Assembly (NCBI GenBank): GCA_020629455.1
Contig: JAHDDH010000001.1
Coordinates: forward strand, 284,455 to 348,454
Reading direction: 5' to 3'
DNA: 64,000 nt
DNA from: Cytophagales bacterium
GTDB taxonomy: Bacteria > Bacteroidota > Bacteroidia > Cytophagales > Amoebophilaceae
The notes below the pieces were generated by a model. It searched no databases. It was not told the origin of the DNA and worked only from the letters and a program-made list of their open reading frames with translations. Within the stretch, counting starts at the first letter, position 1, and the number at the start of each line of letters is the position of its first letter. Below, in pieces: positions 51,825-62,519 of this stretch. The translations under genes were made by a program, and so were the position numbers.

Positions 51825-53705
51825 TCAAATACTGTCATCAAAAAATATAGGCCAGCGCAAAAATGTTTTAGGATCTGCGCTCCAATCCAACACATGAAAA
51901 GAAGGTGGCATACGTTCACGCTTCCATTGATTTTTTTGCACATGCGTTAAAAAACGTTGTACATAAATCACTGCTAAAGACAAAGACACCCCATGCTTCT
52001 TTTGTAATCTTTGAATCATATCTGCTTTGCTAAAATATTTTTGCAAAAAAACATACGTCAAATCAGCTAAAAGCACGTATGGCATCAATTCTTTTTCGTC
52101 TTGTTGTTCATACACCGCAGGACGCAACTCTGCTTGTGGCTTTTGTTGATGCACCCATTGTAGTGCAGTATACCCTAAACTTTTTTCTGCCCAACCCAAA
52201 AACTGCATGATAAAATGCTTGTCCACCCCCCCCAAAGGCGCTAAACTTCCGCTCATATCACCATCCATGGTAGTATACCCCATCATCACTTCGCTCATAT
52301 TTGCTGTAGTTAAAAGCAAAGCATGTAAAGCATTGGCAAGCATCCAAATACCTGGCACACGACTCCTAGCCTGTATGTTTTGTAAAGGAATATCATACTT
52401 TGGCCAATCCATTTTTTGCTGTAAGATAGACTCTACCCCTGCTGTATACTGTTGAATAATAGTATCTAAATCCCAGACAAAAAAAGGAATTGCAAGCTCG
52501 CTTGTGAGCCTTTGTGCTGCTTTTTGTGTGGCTTGAGAAGAATTTTTAGTTTTTTGATAAACACAAACCAAAAGATATGCTACAATAGCAGGCACAGCTT
52601 CAGTTGGAGTATCATATATAGAAAATATTTGTTCATCTGAACAACCTATTTTTTTTAAAAAATGCTGCAACCCCAAAGATTTTATACCCCTTTTGACCAT
52701 TTCCACTATCAAAACAACACAAGCAGAAGAATCTGCTCCACCACTCAATGAAAGCACAAATTTTTTCTGCTTACTTTTACGTAAATAATCAAATAACCCA
52801 AGACTCATCACTTGTACAAAGTCTTCAAAAATATCAGTACTAGTTATTATAGCACAATCTTTCGCTTGGATATCATTAGGCACTAAATCATCAGCAGTGA
52901 TGTATTGACTCACCAAAACATGATCTTCAAAAGATAAATATCCTCCCTTTTGCAACATCCCTTTAGGAGAAGCAATCATTACCTCACCATCGTAGATCAC
53001 TTTTCCGGCTTCATTACCCAGTAAATTAGTATAAACATACAGACAATGATATTTTTTTGCACTTTCAATCACCAAATGTGCTCTTCTACGCCTCTTGTGC
53101 AACGCAAAATGACTTGCACTAGCGTTAAAAATAATATCCACACCTTTTTGATAAAAATCATAAGCCGGTCGTTTATCAGTAGTCTGCCAAGCATCTTCAC
53201 AAATTTCAATGCCAATATTTACACCTTGTATAGTATAGTAAGACTTTCCAAAAGGATATGTTTGATGATCGATCGAGATCTTTTTTGTTGTGTGAGAAAA
53301 CCAAGGAGTAAACCATCTTTGCTCATAATGAATACCTTCACTAGCCAAATATTTTTTTACAGCAAAGCCTTGTAATTGCTGATGATGCACCACAGCCACA
53401 CAGTTATATAGCTTTTGATAAAAAAAAACAGGCAACCCAATCAAAAGGGTAATGTTTTTGCATAAAGGAATAATGCTACGCAATACTTCCATTGCCTGAT
53501 TAGTCACCGAAGGACGAAAAAAAAAATCATCACACCCATAACCTGTAATGCATAGTTCAGGCAAGCATAAACAATCAACAGACGCTTGTTGAGCCTTTGC
53601 TAGCACAGCTTGAATATGGGCTATATTGCTTTGCCAATGCAACGGAGTTTGATTCAAAGAAGCACCAGCCACTTTGTAAGCGGACAACATACAATCCTTT
53701 ATCAA
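51825..53705 (-). CDS. nadE: Glutamine-dependent NAD+ synthetase
   Basis: 626 aa; nitrilase-like N-terminal half (CLPELCITGYGCDD, GIEICEDAW) plus LSLSGGADSSACVVLIV synthetase half. Confidence 0.95.
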   Translation of the reverse strand: MIKDCMLSAYKVAGASLNQTPLHWQSNIAHIQAVLAKAQQASVDCLCLPELCITGYGCDDFFFRPSVTNQAMEVLRSIIPLCKNITLLIGLPVFFYQKLYNCVAVVHHQQLQGFAVKKYLASEGIHYEQRWFTPWFSHTTKKISIDHQTYPFGKSYYTIQGVNIGIEICEDAWQTTDKRPAYDFYQKGVDIIFNASASHFALHKRRRRAHLVIESAKKYHCLYVYTNLLGNEAGKVIYDGEVMIASPKGMLQKGGYLSFEDHVLVSQYITADDLVPNDIQAKDCAIITSTDIFEDFVQVMSLGLFDYLRKSKQKKFVLSLSGGADSSACVVLIVEMVKRGIKSLGLQHFLKKIGCSDEQIFSIYDTPTEAVPAIVAYLLVCVYQKTKNSSQATQKAAQRLTSELAIPFFVWDLDTIIQQYTAGVESILQQKMDWPKYDIPLQNIQARSRVPGIWMLANALHALLLTTANMSEVMMGYTTMDGDMSGSLAPLGGVDKHFIMQFLGWAEKSLGYTALQWVHQQKPQAELRPAVYEQQDEKELMPYVLLADLTYVFLQKYFSKADMIQRLQKKHGVSLSLAVIYVQRFLTHVQKNQWKRERMPPSFHVLDWSADPKTFLRWPIFFDDSI

Positions 53706-53723
53706 AAATTAACCAACAAAAAA

Positions 53724-54824
53724 CTAAACAAATGATGAATTTTTATTTTTAAAACAGTTGATTTTATCAAAAAAAGAGGCGAAAAGTGGCAAAGCATCTT
53801 CAGGACCAGGACCTGCTTCTGGATGATATTGTACAGCGAAAGCCCATTTTTCGGGCACTGCAATACCAGCTACTGTATGATCATTGAGGTTGATATGGGT
53901 AATCTCAATTGATCTTTTTTCAAGAGAGCTTTTTTCTAAAACGTAATTATGATTCTGAGAGGTAATGGCAATTTTTCCAGAAGGTATATGTTGAATCGGA
54001 TGATTGATACCATGATGACCAAATCGAAGCTTCTCAATATGAGCCCCCAAGGCCATACCTAAAAGTTGATGCCCTAAACAAATACCAAAAATAGGCAGTT
54101 TTCCTATAATATTTTGCACAGTATTCACTACATCTGGAAGATCAGCTGGATTTCCCGGTCCATTAGAGATTAACAAACCATCAATTGGTGCTTTTAAAAT
54201 AGTTTCTGCTGAAGTATGAGCAGGAAAAACCATACAAGCACAAAGATGTTGATGTAAAATACGAATGATATTTTGCTTAAAACCACAATCCAAAAGGCCA
54301 ATATGGTATTTTGGCTTACAATTGGGAGGGTTAATTACTTGTATAGTAGATGTAGTAACCTCATAAGCTGTCACTTTTGGCGGAAGCATAGAAAAATCAT
54401 GATGCTTTACTTTGTTTTTTGTTGTAAGCCAAGCAGGTTTTGCTCCGTGTGTACGGATATATCGAGTAATCGCCCTTGTGTCAATGTCATGTACACCTAA
54501 AATGTTATGTGCTTCCAAAAATTTTTTCAGACATTGATCTGCTCTCCAATTACTATAAAAATCATGATACTCTTTGACGATAAGGGCTTCTAAATGAATA
54601 TGAGAAGATTCATGATCTTCTGGGTTGATACCATAATTGCCTATCAAAGGATAGGTCATAACCACCATTTGTCCTTTATAAGAAGGATCTGTAAGTGTTT
54701 CTTGATACCCAGTCATGGCAGTATTGAAAACAACTTCTGCGAATCGATCATGACTCGGTGCAAATATTTTTCCTTGAAAAGAAGTACCATCATCAAAAAT
54801 CAGATATGCTTTTTGAGCAGACAT
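53724..54824 (-). CDS. carA: Carbamoyl-phosphate synthase small subunit (track ORF extends to 54893)
   Basis: AYLIFDDGTSFQGKIF, FNTAMTGYQETLTDPSYKGQMVVMTYPLIGNYGIN, GLLISNGPGNPADLP, PIFGICLGHQLLGMALG. Confidence 0.96.
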   Translation of the reverse strand: MSAQKAYLIFDDGTSFQGKIFAPSHDRFAEVVFNTAMTGYQETLTDPSYKGQMVVMTYPLIGNYGINPEDHESSHIHLEALIVKEYHDFYSNWRADQCLKKFLEAHNILGVHDIDTRAITRYIRTHGAKPAWLTTKNKVKHHDFSMLPPKVTAYEVTTSTIQVINPPNCKPKYHIGLLDCGFKQNIIRILHQHLCACMVFPAHTSAETILKAPIDGLLISNGPGNPADLPDVVNTVQNIIGKLPIFGICLGHQLLGMALGAHIEKLRFGHHGINHPIQHIPSGKIAITSQNHNYVLEKSSLEKRSIEITHINLNDHTVAGIAVPEKWAFAVQYHPEAGPGPEDALPLFASFFDKINCFKNKNSSFV

Positions 54825-54910
54825 GCGTATTGGGATAAAAAAATGCGTGAGAATAAAAAATAGATTATGATAAAAATCGCACAAATATATCATTTGTTAT
54901 TTTTTAGCCA

Positions 54911-55969
54911 TCATTCAACACCTGCATATCCCCCACTGCTTTGGTTTTGGTAATATATATGCAAATCATCTGTATATATTTTTTGTGTGCTGTGTGGATT
55001 TCCAGGCAAACGAGGAGCTAAAACACCTTCATTCCAATACATATTGGCTGTAAAGACCCGAGCTTCATCCCAAAAATTTTCTTGTATTAAAGTGTGTAGT
55101 AAATAAGCTCCTCCTTCTACAAGCACCGATTGAATATTTCTTTGATAGAGGTCGTAAAGGAGCTGTTGTAAAAAATTTTTTTTAGGATCTAGCCGAACAT
55201 AGGTCAAGAAAGGTAAATTTTGGTGTTTGATAAAATTATAGCAAAGCGTAGGCTGTTTTTGGTTTAGCACAAAAAAATGGGATGGACAACGCAAAAATTT
55301 GTCGATAAAAATCCGTGTAGGGGTTTGGTGATGTGCGATGGCATAACGTATATTGAGCTTTGGATTATCGTGCAACACTGTACGAGTACCTACTAAAACA
55401 GCTGCATGTTGCGACCGCCATTGATGTACCAACTGTCTAGCTTTGGGATGGCTAATCCATTGAGGTTGTAAATTTTTTCTTGCCATGTATCCATCAACTG
55501 TTTGAGCCCATTTCAAGGTAATATATGGTCTTTGATGGGTATGAAATAAACAATAATGACGATTGAGTTGTTGGGCTGCTGTTTTGCATAAACCGGTATG
55601 TACCACAATTCCTTTTTTTCGAAGGTAAGCAATGCCTTTACCATTGACTTGAGGATTGGGATCAGTATGAGCTACAAAAATTTTTTTAATTTTTTTCCGA
55701 ACAATCAAATCAACACAAGGAGGTGTATGGCCAAAGTGTGTACAGGGTTCTAAATTAACATACATTTCACTCTCAACAATTTCATCATCCGCTGATATTT
55801 GCTGTAAAGCATTGGTTTCTGCATGGGGTCCTTTGTACATTTGATGCCATCCTTGAGAAAGTACTTTATCATCCTTGACAATGATACAACCTACCAAAGG
55901 ATTGGGATATACTTTCCCCATACCTTTTTTTGCCAAGGCAATGGCTTTGGCCATCCATACTGCCTTCAT
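54911..55969 (-). CDS. ribD: Bifunctional riboflavin biosynthesis deaminase/reductase
   Basis: GKVYPNPLVGCIIVKDDKVLSQGWHQMYKGPHAETNAL, MYVNLEPCTHFGHTPPCVDLI, then reductase domain ITLKWAQTVDGYMA. Confidence 0.96.
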   Translation of the reverse strand: MKAVWMAKAIALAKKGMGKVYPNPLVGCIIVKDDKVLSQGWHQMYKGPHAETNALQQISADDEIVESEMYVNLEPCTHFGHTPPCVDLIVRKKIKKIFVAHTDPNPQVNGKGIAYLRKKGIVVHTGLCKTAAQQLNRHYCLFHTHQRPYITLKWAQTVDGYMARKNLQPQWISHPKARQLVHQWRSQHAAVLVGTRTVLHDNPKLNIRYAIAHHQTPTRIFIDKFLRCPSHFFVLNQKQPTLCYNFIKHQNLPFLTYVRLDPKKNFLQQLLYDLYQRNIQSVLVEGGAYLLHTLIQENFWDEARVFTANMYWNEGVLAPRLPGNPHSTQKIYTDDLHIYYQNQSSGGYAGVE

Positions 55970-55983
55970 AATTTTGTATAATT

Positions 55984-57450
55984 TTATATTTTATTGGCCT
56001 GGCTGTTGATAATAGCAGGTGTTTTAAAGGCATCTGTAGACAAATCAGAAAATTGGGTATACTTTCCTATAAATTTTAAATTGACACTTCCCAAAGATCC
56101 ATTACGATGTTTAGCAACAATTACTTCCGCTATATTTTCGCTAGGGTTTCCTTCTTCATCTTCTGTAAAACCATAATATTCTGGCCTATATAAAAATAAT
56201 ACCATGTCTGCATCTTGCTCTATAGAACCTGACTCTCGCAAATCAGATAATTGAGGTCTTTTGTCTCCTCCTCTAATTTCTACAGCCCTACTCAACTGAG
56301 AAAGTGCTATTACAGGAATATCAAGTTCTTTGGCAATATTTTTCAAGGATCTTGAAATAGAAGCTATTTCTTGTTCTCGATTACCTCCTCCTTGCCTATA
56401 CATATCTCCAGACATGAGCTGTAAATAATCAATTACAATGAGCTGAATGTCATGTTTGGCTTTAAGTCTTCGGCATTTGGCTCTGAGTTCAAAAACAGAA
56501 AGTGCAGGAGTATCGTCGATAAAAATAGGAGCATCATTGAGTACATGGGTTTTGTGTATGAGTTGTTCCCATTCATAATCTTGAAGCTGCCCTTTTTTTA
56601 TTTTTTCTCCTTCTATAGATGCTTCTGCAGAAATCAAACGATTAGCCAGCTGTATGGAAGCCATTTCCAAAGAAAAAATAGCCACAGGATATGTATGGTC
56701 AATGGCTGCATTTCGCAAAGCAGAAAGCATAAAAGCTGTTTTTCCCATGCCAGGCCTTGCTGCAATAATAATAAGATCAGATTTTTGCCATCCTGATGTA
56801 ATCCGATCAAGACTAATCATACCGCTTGGAATACCTGTAAGGCCATCTTTTCTTTGCCGACGCATAGCCAGCTCTTGAAAAGCAGCACCCATCAATGAAC
56901 GAATATCTACATAGTTTTTTCGGATGTTGGTTTCAGAAACATCAAACAAAGATTGCTCTGCTTTGTCTAGCAAAGTTAAAACATCAGTGGTATCATCATA
57001 CGCCTTTTTTTGGATTTGAGTGGATACACTAATTAGTGCCCTGCGTATGGCATATTCCACAACAATGCGGGCATGGTATTCAATATTGGCTGCTGAATGA
57101 ATACCTAAAGTAAGCTTAGAAACATAATAAGCACCGCCTACAGTATCCAATTTTCCATTTTTTTTGAGTCGAAATATGACAGTTTTAAGATCTACAGGTT
57201 CACTGTCATTGAAAAGCTGTGTGATGGCTTTGTAGATTTCTTGGTGGGCTTCTTTATAAAAACTTTCAGGCCTTAAAATATCGATGATTTGTGTGAGTGC
57301 ATCTTTTTCTAGCATAATAGCGCCTAAAATGCTTTCTTCTAAGGCTTCTGCTTTGGGAGGAAGCTTACCCATATTTTTGGCTACAATAATTTCTTTATCT
57401 GTATTTTTAGATGTGGATAAGGTTTGTAAGGCTTGATTTTTGGTAGTCAC
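55984..57450 (-). CDS. dnaB: Replicative DNA helicase DnaB
   Basis: LPPKAEALEESILGAIMLEKDAL, LIIIAARPGMGKTAFMLSALRNAA, VIDYLQLMSG, EIASISRSLKNIAKELDIPVIALSQLSRAVE. Confidence 0.97.
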   Translation of the reverse strand: MTTKNQALQTLSTSKNTDKEIIVAKNMGKLPPKAEALEESILGAIMLEKDALTQIIDILRPESFYKEAHQEIYKAITQLFNDSEPVDLKTVIFRLKKNGKLDTVGGAYYVSKLTLGIHSAANIEYHARIVVEYAIRRALISVSTQIQKKAYDDTTDVLTLLDKAEQSLFDVSETNIRKNYVDIRSLMGAAFQELAMRRQRKDGLTGIPSGMISLDRITSGWQKSDLIIIAARPGMGKTAFMLSALRNAAIDHTYPVAIFSLEMASIQLANRLISAEASIEGEKIKKGQLQDYEWEQLIHKTHVLNDAPIFIDDTPALSVFELRAKCRRLKAKHDIQLIVIDYLQLMSGDMYRQGGGNREQEIASISRSLKNIAKELDIPVIALSQLSRAVEIRGGDKRPQLSDLRESGSIEQDADMVLFLYRPEYYGFTEDEEGNPSENIAEVIVAKHRNGSLGSVNLKFIGKYTQFSDLSTDAFKTPAIINSQANKI

Positions 57451-57574
57451 AATAGTGTTAAGAATGATTGAGCAATAGATATTTTTTTGATCGGATAATT
57501 AAAAATACTTATTTTTCTTTCGATTCCTTCAAAGGTCATGTATGGCCTCATTTTCTATGATTCTAAACAATTTC

Positions 57575-58288
57575 ATGAAATACCAACGCATTTTATTAAA
57601 GTTGAGCGGAGAAAGCCTAGGCGGAGACAAAGGGTGGGGCTTAGATGCTAAAAGGCTCAAGCATTATGTCGATGAAATTCAAAAAATTCACCAAAAAGGC
57701 ATTTCCATTGTTATTGTGATAGGCGGCGGCAATATTTATAGAGGAAAACAAGCACAGGATTTAGGTTTGGATCGTGTACAAGGCGATTATATGGGAATGA
57801 TGGCTACTCTCATCAATGGCATAGCATTACAAAATGCCTTGGAGAGAAAAAAAATTGACACAAGATTGATGTCATCAATCAACATTGAACGAGTTTGTGA
57901 GCCGTATATTCGCAAACGGGCAATCAGGCATTTAGAAAAACATCGGGTGATTATTTTATGTACAGGATTAGGACATCCTTATTTTTCTACAGACTCTACT
58001 GCTAGTTTGCGAGCCATAGAAATCGGGGCACAAGTGATACTCAAAGGCACAAGGGTGAATGGGGTTTATGAAGAAGATCCGGAAAAAAGCAACAAAAAAA
58101 ATATGGTTCCTTTACCCTCTCTTACTTTTCAAGAAGCTTATCAAAAAAAATTGTCTGTCATGGATCTAACGGCTTTCACGTTGTGTGAAGAAAACAAAAT
58201 GCCCATTATTATTTTCAATATGCATCAGCCTGACAACTTGCTTAAAATTATTCAAGGAGAAAAAATAGGCACTTTGATCAAAACTTAA
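57575..58288 (+). CDS. pyrH: Uridylate kinase (track ORF starts at 57542)
   Basis: MKYQRILLKLSGESLGG, IVIVIGGGNIYRG, DYMGMMATLINGIALQNALE, GTGHPYFSTDSTASLRAIEI-type motif. Confidence 0.96.
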   Translation: MKYQRILLKLSGESLGGDKGWGLDAKRLKHYVDEIQKIHQKGISIVIVIGGGNIYRGKQAQDLGLDRVQGDYMGMMATLINGIALQNALERKKIDTRLMSSINIERVCEPYIRKRAIRHLEKHRVIILCTGLGHPYFSTDSTASLRAIEIGAQVILKGTRVNGVYEEDPEKSNKKNMVPLPSLTFQEAYQKKLSVMDLTAFTLCEENKMPIIIFNMHQPDNLLKIIQGEKIGTLIKT

Positions 58289-58665
58289 TAACCATTGTAA
58301 GGATGAGGTAATGACTGATCTGATCAGGTGTTCGTTTTTTTTGATAGTTTAAAAATTTTCGTTTTAACGCACATCGTTATTTCTTGTTTGATTTATGAAT
58401 GTATTTTACAAAGATGAGTTTCTTTTTGCTTAAGAACGATTGCTGTAGACATTCAGTTTTTTCAATTTTTGATTTGTATGAGGTCTTTGTAAAAAATATC
58501 CAAAAACACTTGCCATCAAAAATTTATTTATTTTTCTGAGCCTTATTTTTTTGTATAAAAACATCTATTTCTTTTCATATAATTTTCGATATATATATGT
58601 TTAGTGTTTACACATATGATCTTTTGTTCACTGTCTAGTATTTTTAACAAAATATTAGACAATAA

Positions 58666-59871
58666 TCACCGTGCCAGCCAAAGCGATGGGTTGAATTTTT
58701 GTACATTTTTCCAAAGCTGAAAATGAAGAATTGAAGTGCCTGCCTCATGGGTTCCTACTATACCAAGTACAGTTTTTTCATCCACTGTTGCTCCTGAAGA
58801 CACCAACGTATTTTGCAAACGTGCGTATACAGAATGAAAATTACCATGTTGAATAATGATAATTTTTTGCATGCCAGGAACAAAAGCCACTGTTTTCACT
58901 ATTCCTTGAAACACTGCATATACTTTAGCATTTTTCGTGGTTTCAATATCAATGCCTAAATTTTCTGTTGTAATATTTTTTAAAACAGGATGTTGATTTC
59001 TTCCAAATTTACCTACAATAAATCCTTGCTTAACAGGCCATGGAAGCTTTCCTTTATTTTTTTCAAAATTTTCAGAAATAATTTTACCGGCTGGAGTCAA
59101 CTGTATGGCCTGCGTATGAGTTTTTTTTTTTTCTATAGCCTGTGCAATTATTTTTTTTATGATACGATCCAGCTTTTGAATGTCTTGTTGATTTTTTTTT
59201 AATTCTTTTTTGAGTTTTTTTTCTTGCTGCTGCAAACGCTTAAGCAGCACCTGTTGTTCTTGTTTTCTCTGCTGCATTTTGCTTTGCTCTGTTGCTTTTT
59301 GTGCTATCAACTGAGATTTTTGTTGATATTTTTGAAATAGCTGTTTTTTTTCTACTATTAAATTTTTATGAATCTGCTGTAAATGCTGCATTTGTACGGA
59401 CCGCATACGGGCATATTGCTTTAAACACTGTACACGTTGCGCCATTTGATAAAATGACTGGGCAGACAAAACAAAAAATATTTGATGCAAAGGCTGTATC
59501 TTTTTCACGCTAATATTCAACATATGAGCATACTCTTGCGCTATTTTTTTTTCTTTTAGCGTTAGCTTTTGAATCATTTTTTTTTTATCCTTAATTTTTT
59601 TTTCCATCTTTTGATTTTCCATAGCCATCATTTGTAAAAGCGTATGCAGCATTTGTATCTGCACGTGGAGTGTATGGGCATAGGCGATACTTGCCTTTTT
59701 TTCTCGATAATTATGATTGATAATTTTTTGGATATGGACAATTTTTTTTTGTAGCTGTTTTTTTTTTGCTGCGTAAAAATTTTTGCTCTTCAAAGCATAA
59801 ACATCTGTCCAAAAAAATAGGCCAAAAAAAATACCACTTCCTAACAAAAACTGATAACCTCTATTACTCAT
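58666..59871 (-). CDS. EnvC-like murein hydrolase activator, coiled coil plus LytM/M23 domain
   Basis: 401 aa; long coiled coil; C-terminal GKFGRNQHPVLKNITTENLGIDIET...VYAVFQGIVKTVAFVPGMQKIIIIQHGNFHSVYARL; degenerate M23 residues suggest activator. Confidence 0.85.
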   Translation of the reverse strand: MSNRGYQFLLGSGIFFGLFFWTDVYALKSKNFYAAKKKQLQKKIVHIQKIINHNYREKKASIAYAHTLHVQIQMLHTLLQMMAMENQKMEKKIKDKKKMIQKLTLKEKKIAQEYAHMLNISVKKIQPLHQIFFVLSAQSFYQMAQRVQCLKQYARMRSVQMQHLQQIHKNLIVEKKQLFQKYQQKSQLIAQKATEQSKMQQRKQEQQVLLKRLQQQEKKLKKELKKNQQDIQKLDRIIKKIIAQAIEKKKTHTQAIQLTPAGKIISENFEKNKGKLPWPVKQGFIVGKFGRNQHPVLKNITTENLGIDIETTKNAKVYAVFQGIVKTVAFVPGMQKIIIIQHGNFHSVYARLQNTLVSSGATVDEKTVLGIVGTHEAGTSILHFQLWKNVQKFNPSLWLAR

Positions 59872-60548
59872 GCCAAAGGAATTTTAAAGGGCATAGCCAA
59901 AGGAATCGCTGTATTTTTACATTCTTTAAATATCAATTGCAAAAAAATATCATGTAGACGCTGTTCACCAAAAAAAAGTTGAATCGTACAAATAGCAGAA
60001 AAATGACTGTGTAGCTTTCCTTCATATTGAACCACCATATAAGCGACTTTGTTTGGCAGCTGAAAAATCATTTTTTTTATTTTTTGATGCGTTCCGTAAA
60101 ACAATTGTACATAAGGATATTGTGTTTGAAAAGCTGACTGAGAAAGTATATCATGTATTATAGCAAAAGATAAAGGCACATGCCATTGATTTTGTACATC
60201 AGCATATGTATAAGACATATATTTTTTTTGAAAACTGATCATAGACATCGCATCAGGCGTTATTAAAATACGCATAATTTCAACACCCAGCCATCCTCTA
60301 ATCGTCATCCAAATACAATTGTTTTGGTGAATTTTGCAATGAAAATTGCCTTTATAGTGGCCATCAGCAACAGTATAATGACAAGTGCCTTTCAATAGCA
60401 GATAGGGCTGGCGCCAAACAAAAGGTTGAGGGTTTTTTGTACTTTTTTTTCCAGGAAAACATTGACAGCTATATAAAAAACCGAATAAAAAAAAATTTTT
60501 TATAGCTATTAATAAAAATTTTTTACTAAAAATTGAAAAATTTGTCAA
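59868..60548 (-). CDS. DUF4292-like exported protein
   Basis: 226 aa; lipobox-like CQC, GTCHYTVADGHYKGNFHCKIHQNNCIWMTIRGWLGVEIMRILITPDAMSMI; next to envC-like gene as in other Bacteroidetes. Confidence 0.65.
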   Translation of the reverse strand: MTNFSIFSKKFLLIAIKNFFLFGFLYSCQCFPGKKSTKNPQPFVWRQPYLLLKGTCHYTVADGHYKGNFHCKIHQNNCIWMTIRGWLGVEIMRILITPDAMSMISFQKKYMSYTYADVQNQWHVPLSFAIIHDILSQSAFQTQYPYVQLFYGTHQKIKKMIFQLPNKVAYMVVQYEGKLHSHFSAICTIQLFFGEQRLHDIFLQLIFKECKNTAIPLAMPFKIPLA

Positions 60549-61029
60549 AAGAATAAGGATGTTGAAAAATATAGTGTCTTGAATGTATTATTTTTGACAA
60601 AAATATTAAGGTGTTTTTATTTATTTTTGTCGAAAGTGTAAAAAATTATACTGAATACGATATAATGTTCTTGTTTGAAAAATCATTTTATTTTTTAGTT
60701 TAAGAAAAATAGAGTTGATTCAGTATGAATATTTTAAAAAAAATGATGCTTTCTACAAAGCATCATATGATCTTTTCGATAGGTTTTATGAATACTTTGA
60801 TGACAAAACAAGAGCTGTTTTGATCAAACATTTGAAAAAATTATTAAACCTACAAAAAAGAAATAAAGTATTTTTTAAAGAAAAATCCCAAGCAATTGAA
60901 GGATACTGAGGCTCAAGAAAAAAGTTATCCAATACACATCAGGAATATTGAAAAAAATCAAAAAAATGAGCATTATCACACCTATAGAAATTGCTTTACG
61001 AAAAATTTGTAAAAAAAAAATGAAATAAA

Positions 61030-62418
61030 TTATTTTTTGGAAAGCAAACAATCCATCAAAAAATCCCACCACTGCGGGTAAAAAAAACCAGCAATCACAA
61101 CAATCACGTACAATCCTAAACAGCACTGCATAAACGGATGCAATGCTTGCTGACTTGCCCTTTGTTTTTGAAAAAAATAAACCAGCATTTGTATGCCGTA
61201 GCTGATCATGACAAGCAAGTTGATCATCATGCCTAAAAGTGTAACCAAAACCCATACATTTTGCGTAGCGATATAATGTTGCCATAAAAGCAAAAAAATA
61301 GACCATTTGCTCCAAAAGGTCAGTGTGGGGGGTAGTCCTAAAAGACCGGCAATACTTACTATTGTACTGACATGGTAGATGAAGGTACTTTTTTGAATAT
61401 TTTTTTTTCTTAGTGTATTTTTAGTGTTGAATTTTTGTGTGTCTTGCATCAAAAAAAATACAAATACCAAAAGACTGTTGGTAATAGCCCAATACAAAAA
61501 AACGGCTTGGTACAATGATGCTATAGGCCATACACAACAGATTAACAAAAATCCATTTTGTCCAAGAGTGTAGTAAATAATTTTTGATAGTATATTTTTT
61601 TGGCTATAGGCTTTGATGTTAGCATAGGTGAATGTAAGGAGTCCCCATATAAGTAATGGCAATTGGAGTGTGGTGGGTAAAATGGCTTGTAGAAAGTGGA
61701 TCAAAAAAACAGCATAAGATATCTTTTGGGTAAAATGGATCAATGTGAGTAAAGGGATAGGCAGGGTTTGGTATAAAGGAGGCAACCAAAAATGCAGTGG
61801 CATGAGGCCCATTTTCAAAAAAAATCCGGTCAATATACAGAGGCAAGCAGCTGACATCCAAAAATTTTCTGAATTTTTGATGATGAAATTCGAAAAATGC
61901 CATTGACCTGTATGATAAAAAAAATAGCTGATGCCCCAGAGAAACAGTAGGGATCCTATGGTTTGTGCAAACATATACATCAAGCGGCTGGGTAGATAGC
62001 GGGTGTCGAAGAGGAGAAAATGGTAGCAGAGGGTAGCTAAAAATAAGCCTGTGTATAAAAAAAGCCAATGATGTGAGGAGATAAAAAAAAAACTGCCGAG
62101 TATGATACCGAGTATAAAGAGGTATTGCTCGGTTTTGAGTTCTTTGTTTTTTTGTAGGAAAAAATAAATGGCCATACAGCCAAGCACTAGGAGGTGTTTG
62201 CCAAATAGAGGCCAGTGGTTAGTATAAAAAAAATCAGAAAATGTAGTAATTGTGTTGTTAAAAGGAAAGGTGCTATAGGCTACAAGGCAGAGGCCTAGGC
62301 TCAAGGTGGTATGGATAATTTTTTTTTTGTGTTTTTTGAGGCTTATTTCTAGTATTAGGAGGGATAGTAGCAGACTAGAGAGGAGGATTTCAGGAATGAA
62401 ATGGTTGATGGTCAACAT
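61030..62418 (-). CDS. nuoN: NADH-quinone oxidoreductase subunit N
   Basis: 462 aa; polytopic; FFLKMGLMPLHFWLPPLYQTLPIPLLTLIHFTQKISYAVFL and LLGLPPTLTFWSKW are NuoN-like. Confidence 0.9.
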   Translation of the reverse strand: MLTINHFIPEILLSSLLLSLLILEISLKKHKKKIIHTTLSLGLCLVAYSTFPFNNTITTFSDFFYTNHWPLFGKHLLVLGCMAIYFFLQKNKELKTEQYLFILGIILGSFFFISSHHWLFLYTGLFLATLCYHFLLFDTRYLPSRLMYMFAQTIGSLLFLWGISYFFYHTGQWHFSNFIIKNSENFWMSAACLCILTGFFLKMGLMPLHFWLPPLYQTLPIPLLTLIHFTQKISYAVFLIHFLQAILPTTLQLPLLIWGLLTFTYANIKAYSQKNILSKIIYYTLGQNGFLLICCVWPIASLYQAVFLYWAITNSLLVFVFFLMQDTQKFNTKNTLRKKNIQKSTFIYHVSTIVSIAGLLGLPPTLTFWSKWSIFLLLWQHYIATQNVWVLVTLLGMMINLLVMISYGIQMLVYFFQKQRASQQALHPFMQCCLGLYVIVVIAGFFYPQWWDFLMDCLLSKK

Positions 62419-62500
62419 TTTTTAGGGAGCATGTTTAGGGAACATGAATATACAATGTTGATGGGAAATTGTTTGTTTTGTTTTATCTGAGGGGTAAGGG

Positions 62501-62519
62501 TCCCCCCCGGAGGGGGGGA
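62501..62519. repeat. GC-only perfect palindrome/hairpin
   Basis: TCCCCCCC(62501-62508) gga GGGGGGGA(62512-62519), 8-bp stem and 3-nt loop in an AT-rich surround. Confidence 0.9.

Noticed and set aside
58315-58342. CTGAT-CTG-ATCAG hairpin followed by T8 after pyrH as a terminator
   Set aside because: Only a 5-bp stem and 7 nt from the T-tract; too weak to call without RNA 3'-end data
58289-58665. 377-nt non-coding gap as a candidate ncRNA
   Set aside because: Between convergent genes with no clear structure or promoter; not distinguishable from neutral AT-rich sequence by eye
60875-61315. 146-aa minus-strand ORF overlapping nuoN
   Set aside because: Alternative frame of nuoN 3' end plus downstream AT-rich DNA; no motif
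61619-62068. 149-aa ORF in another frame of the nuoN region
   Set aside because: Fully inside nuoN, which has strong family signatures; the alternative translation is low-complexity Pro/His/Tyr-rich with no recognisable motif
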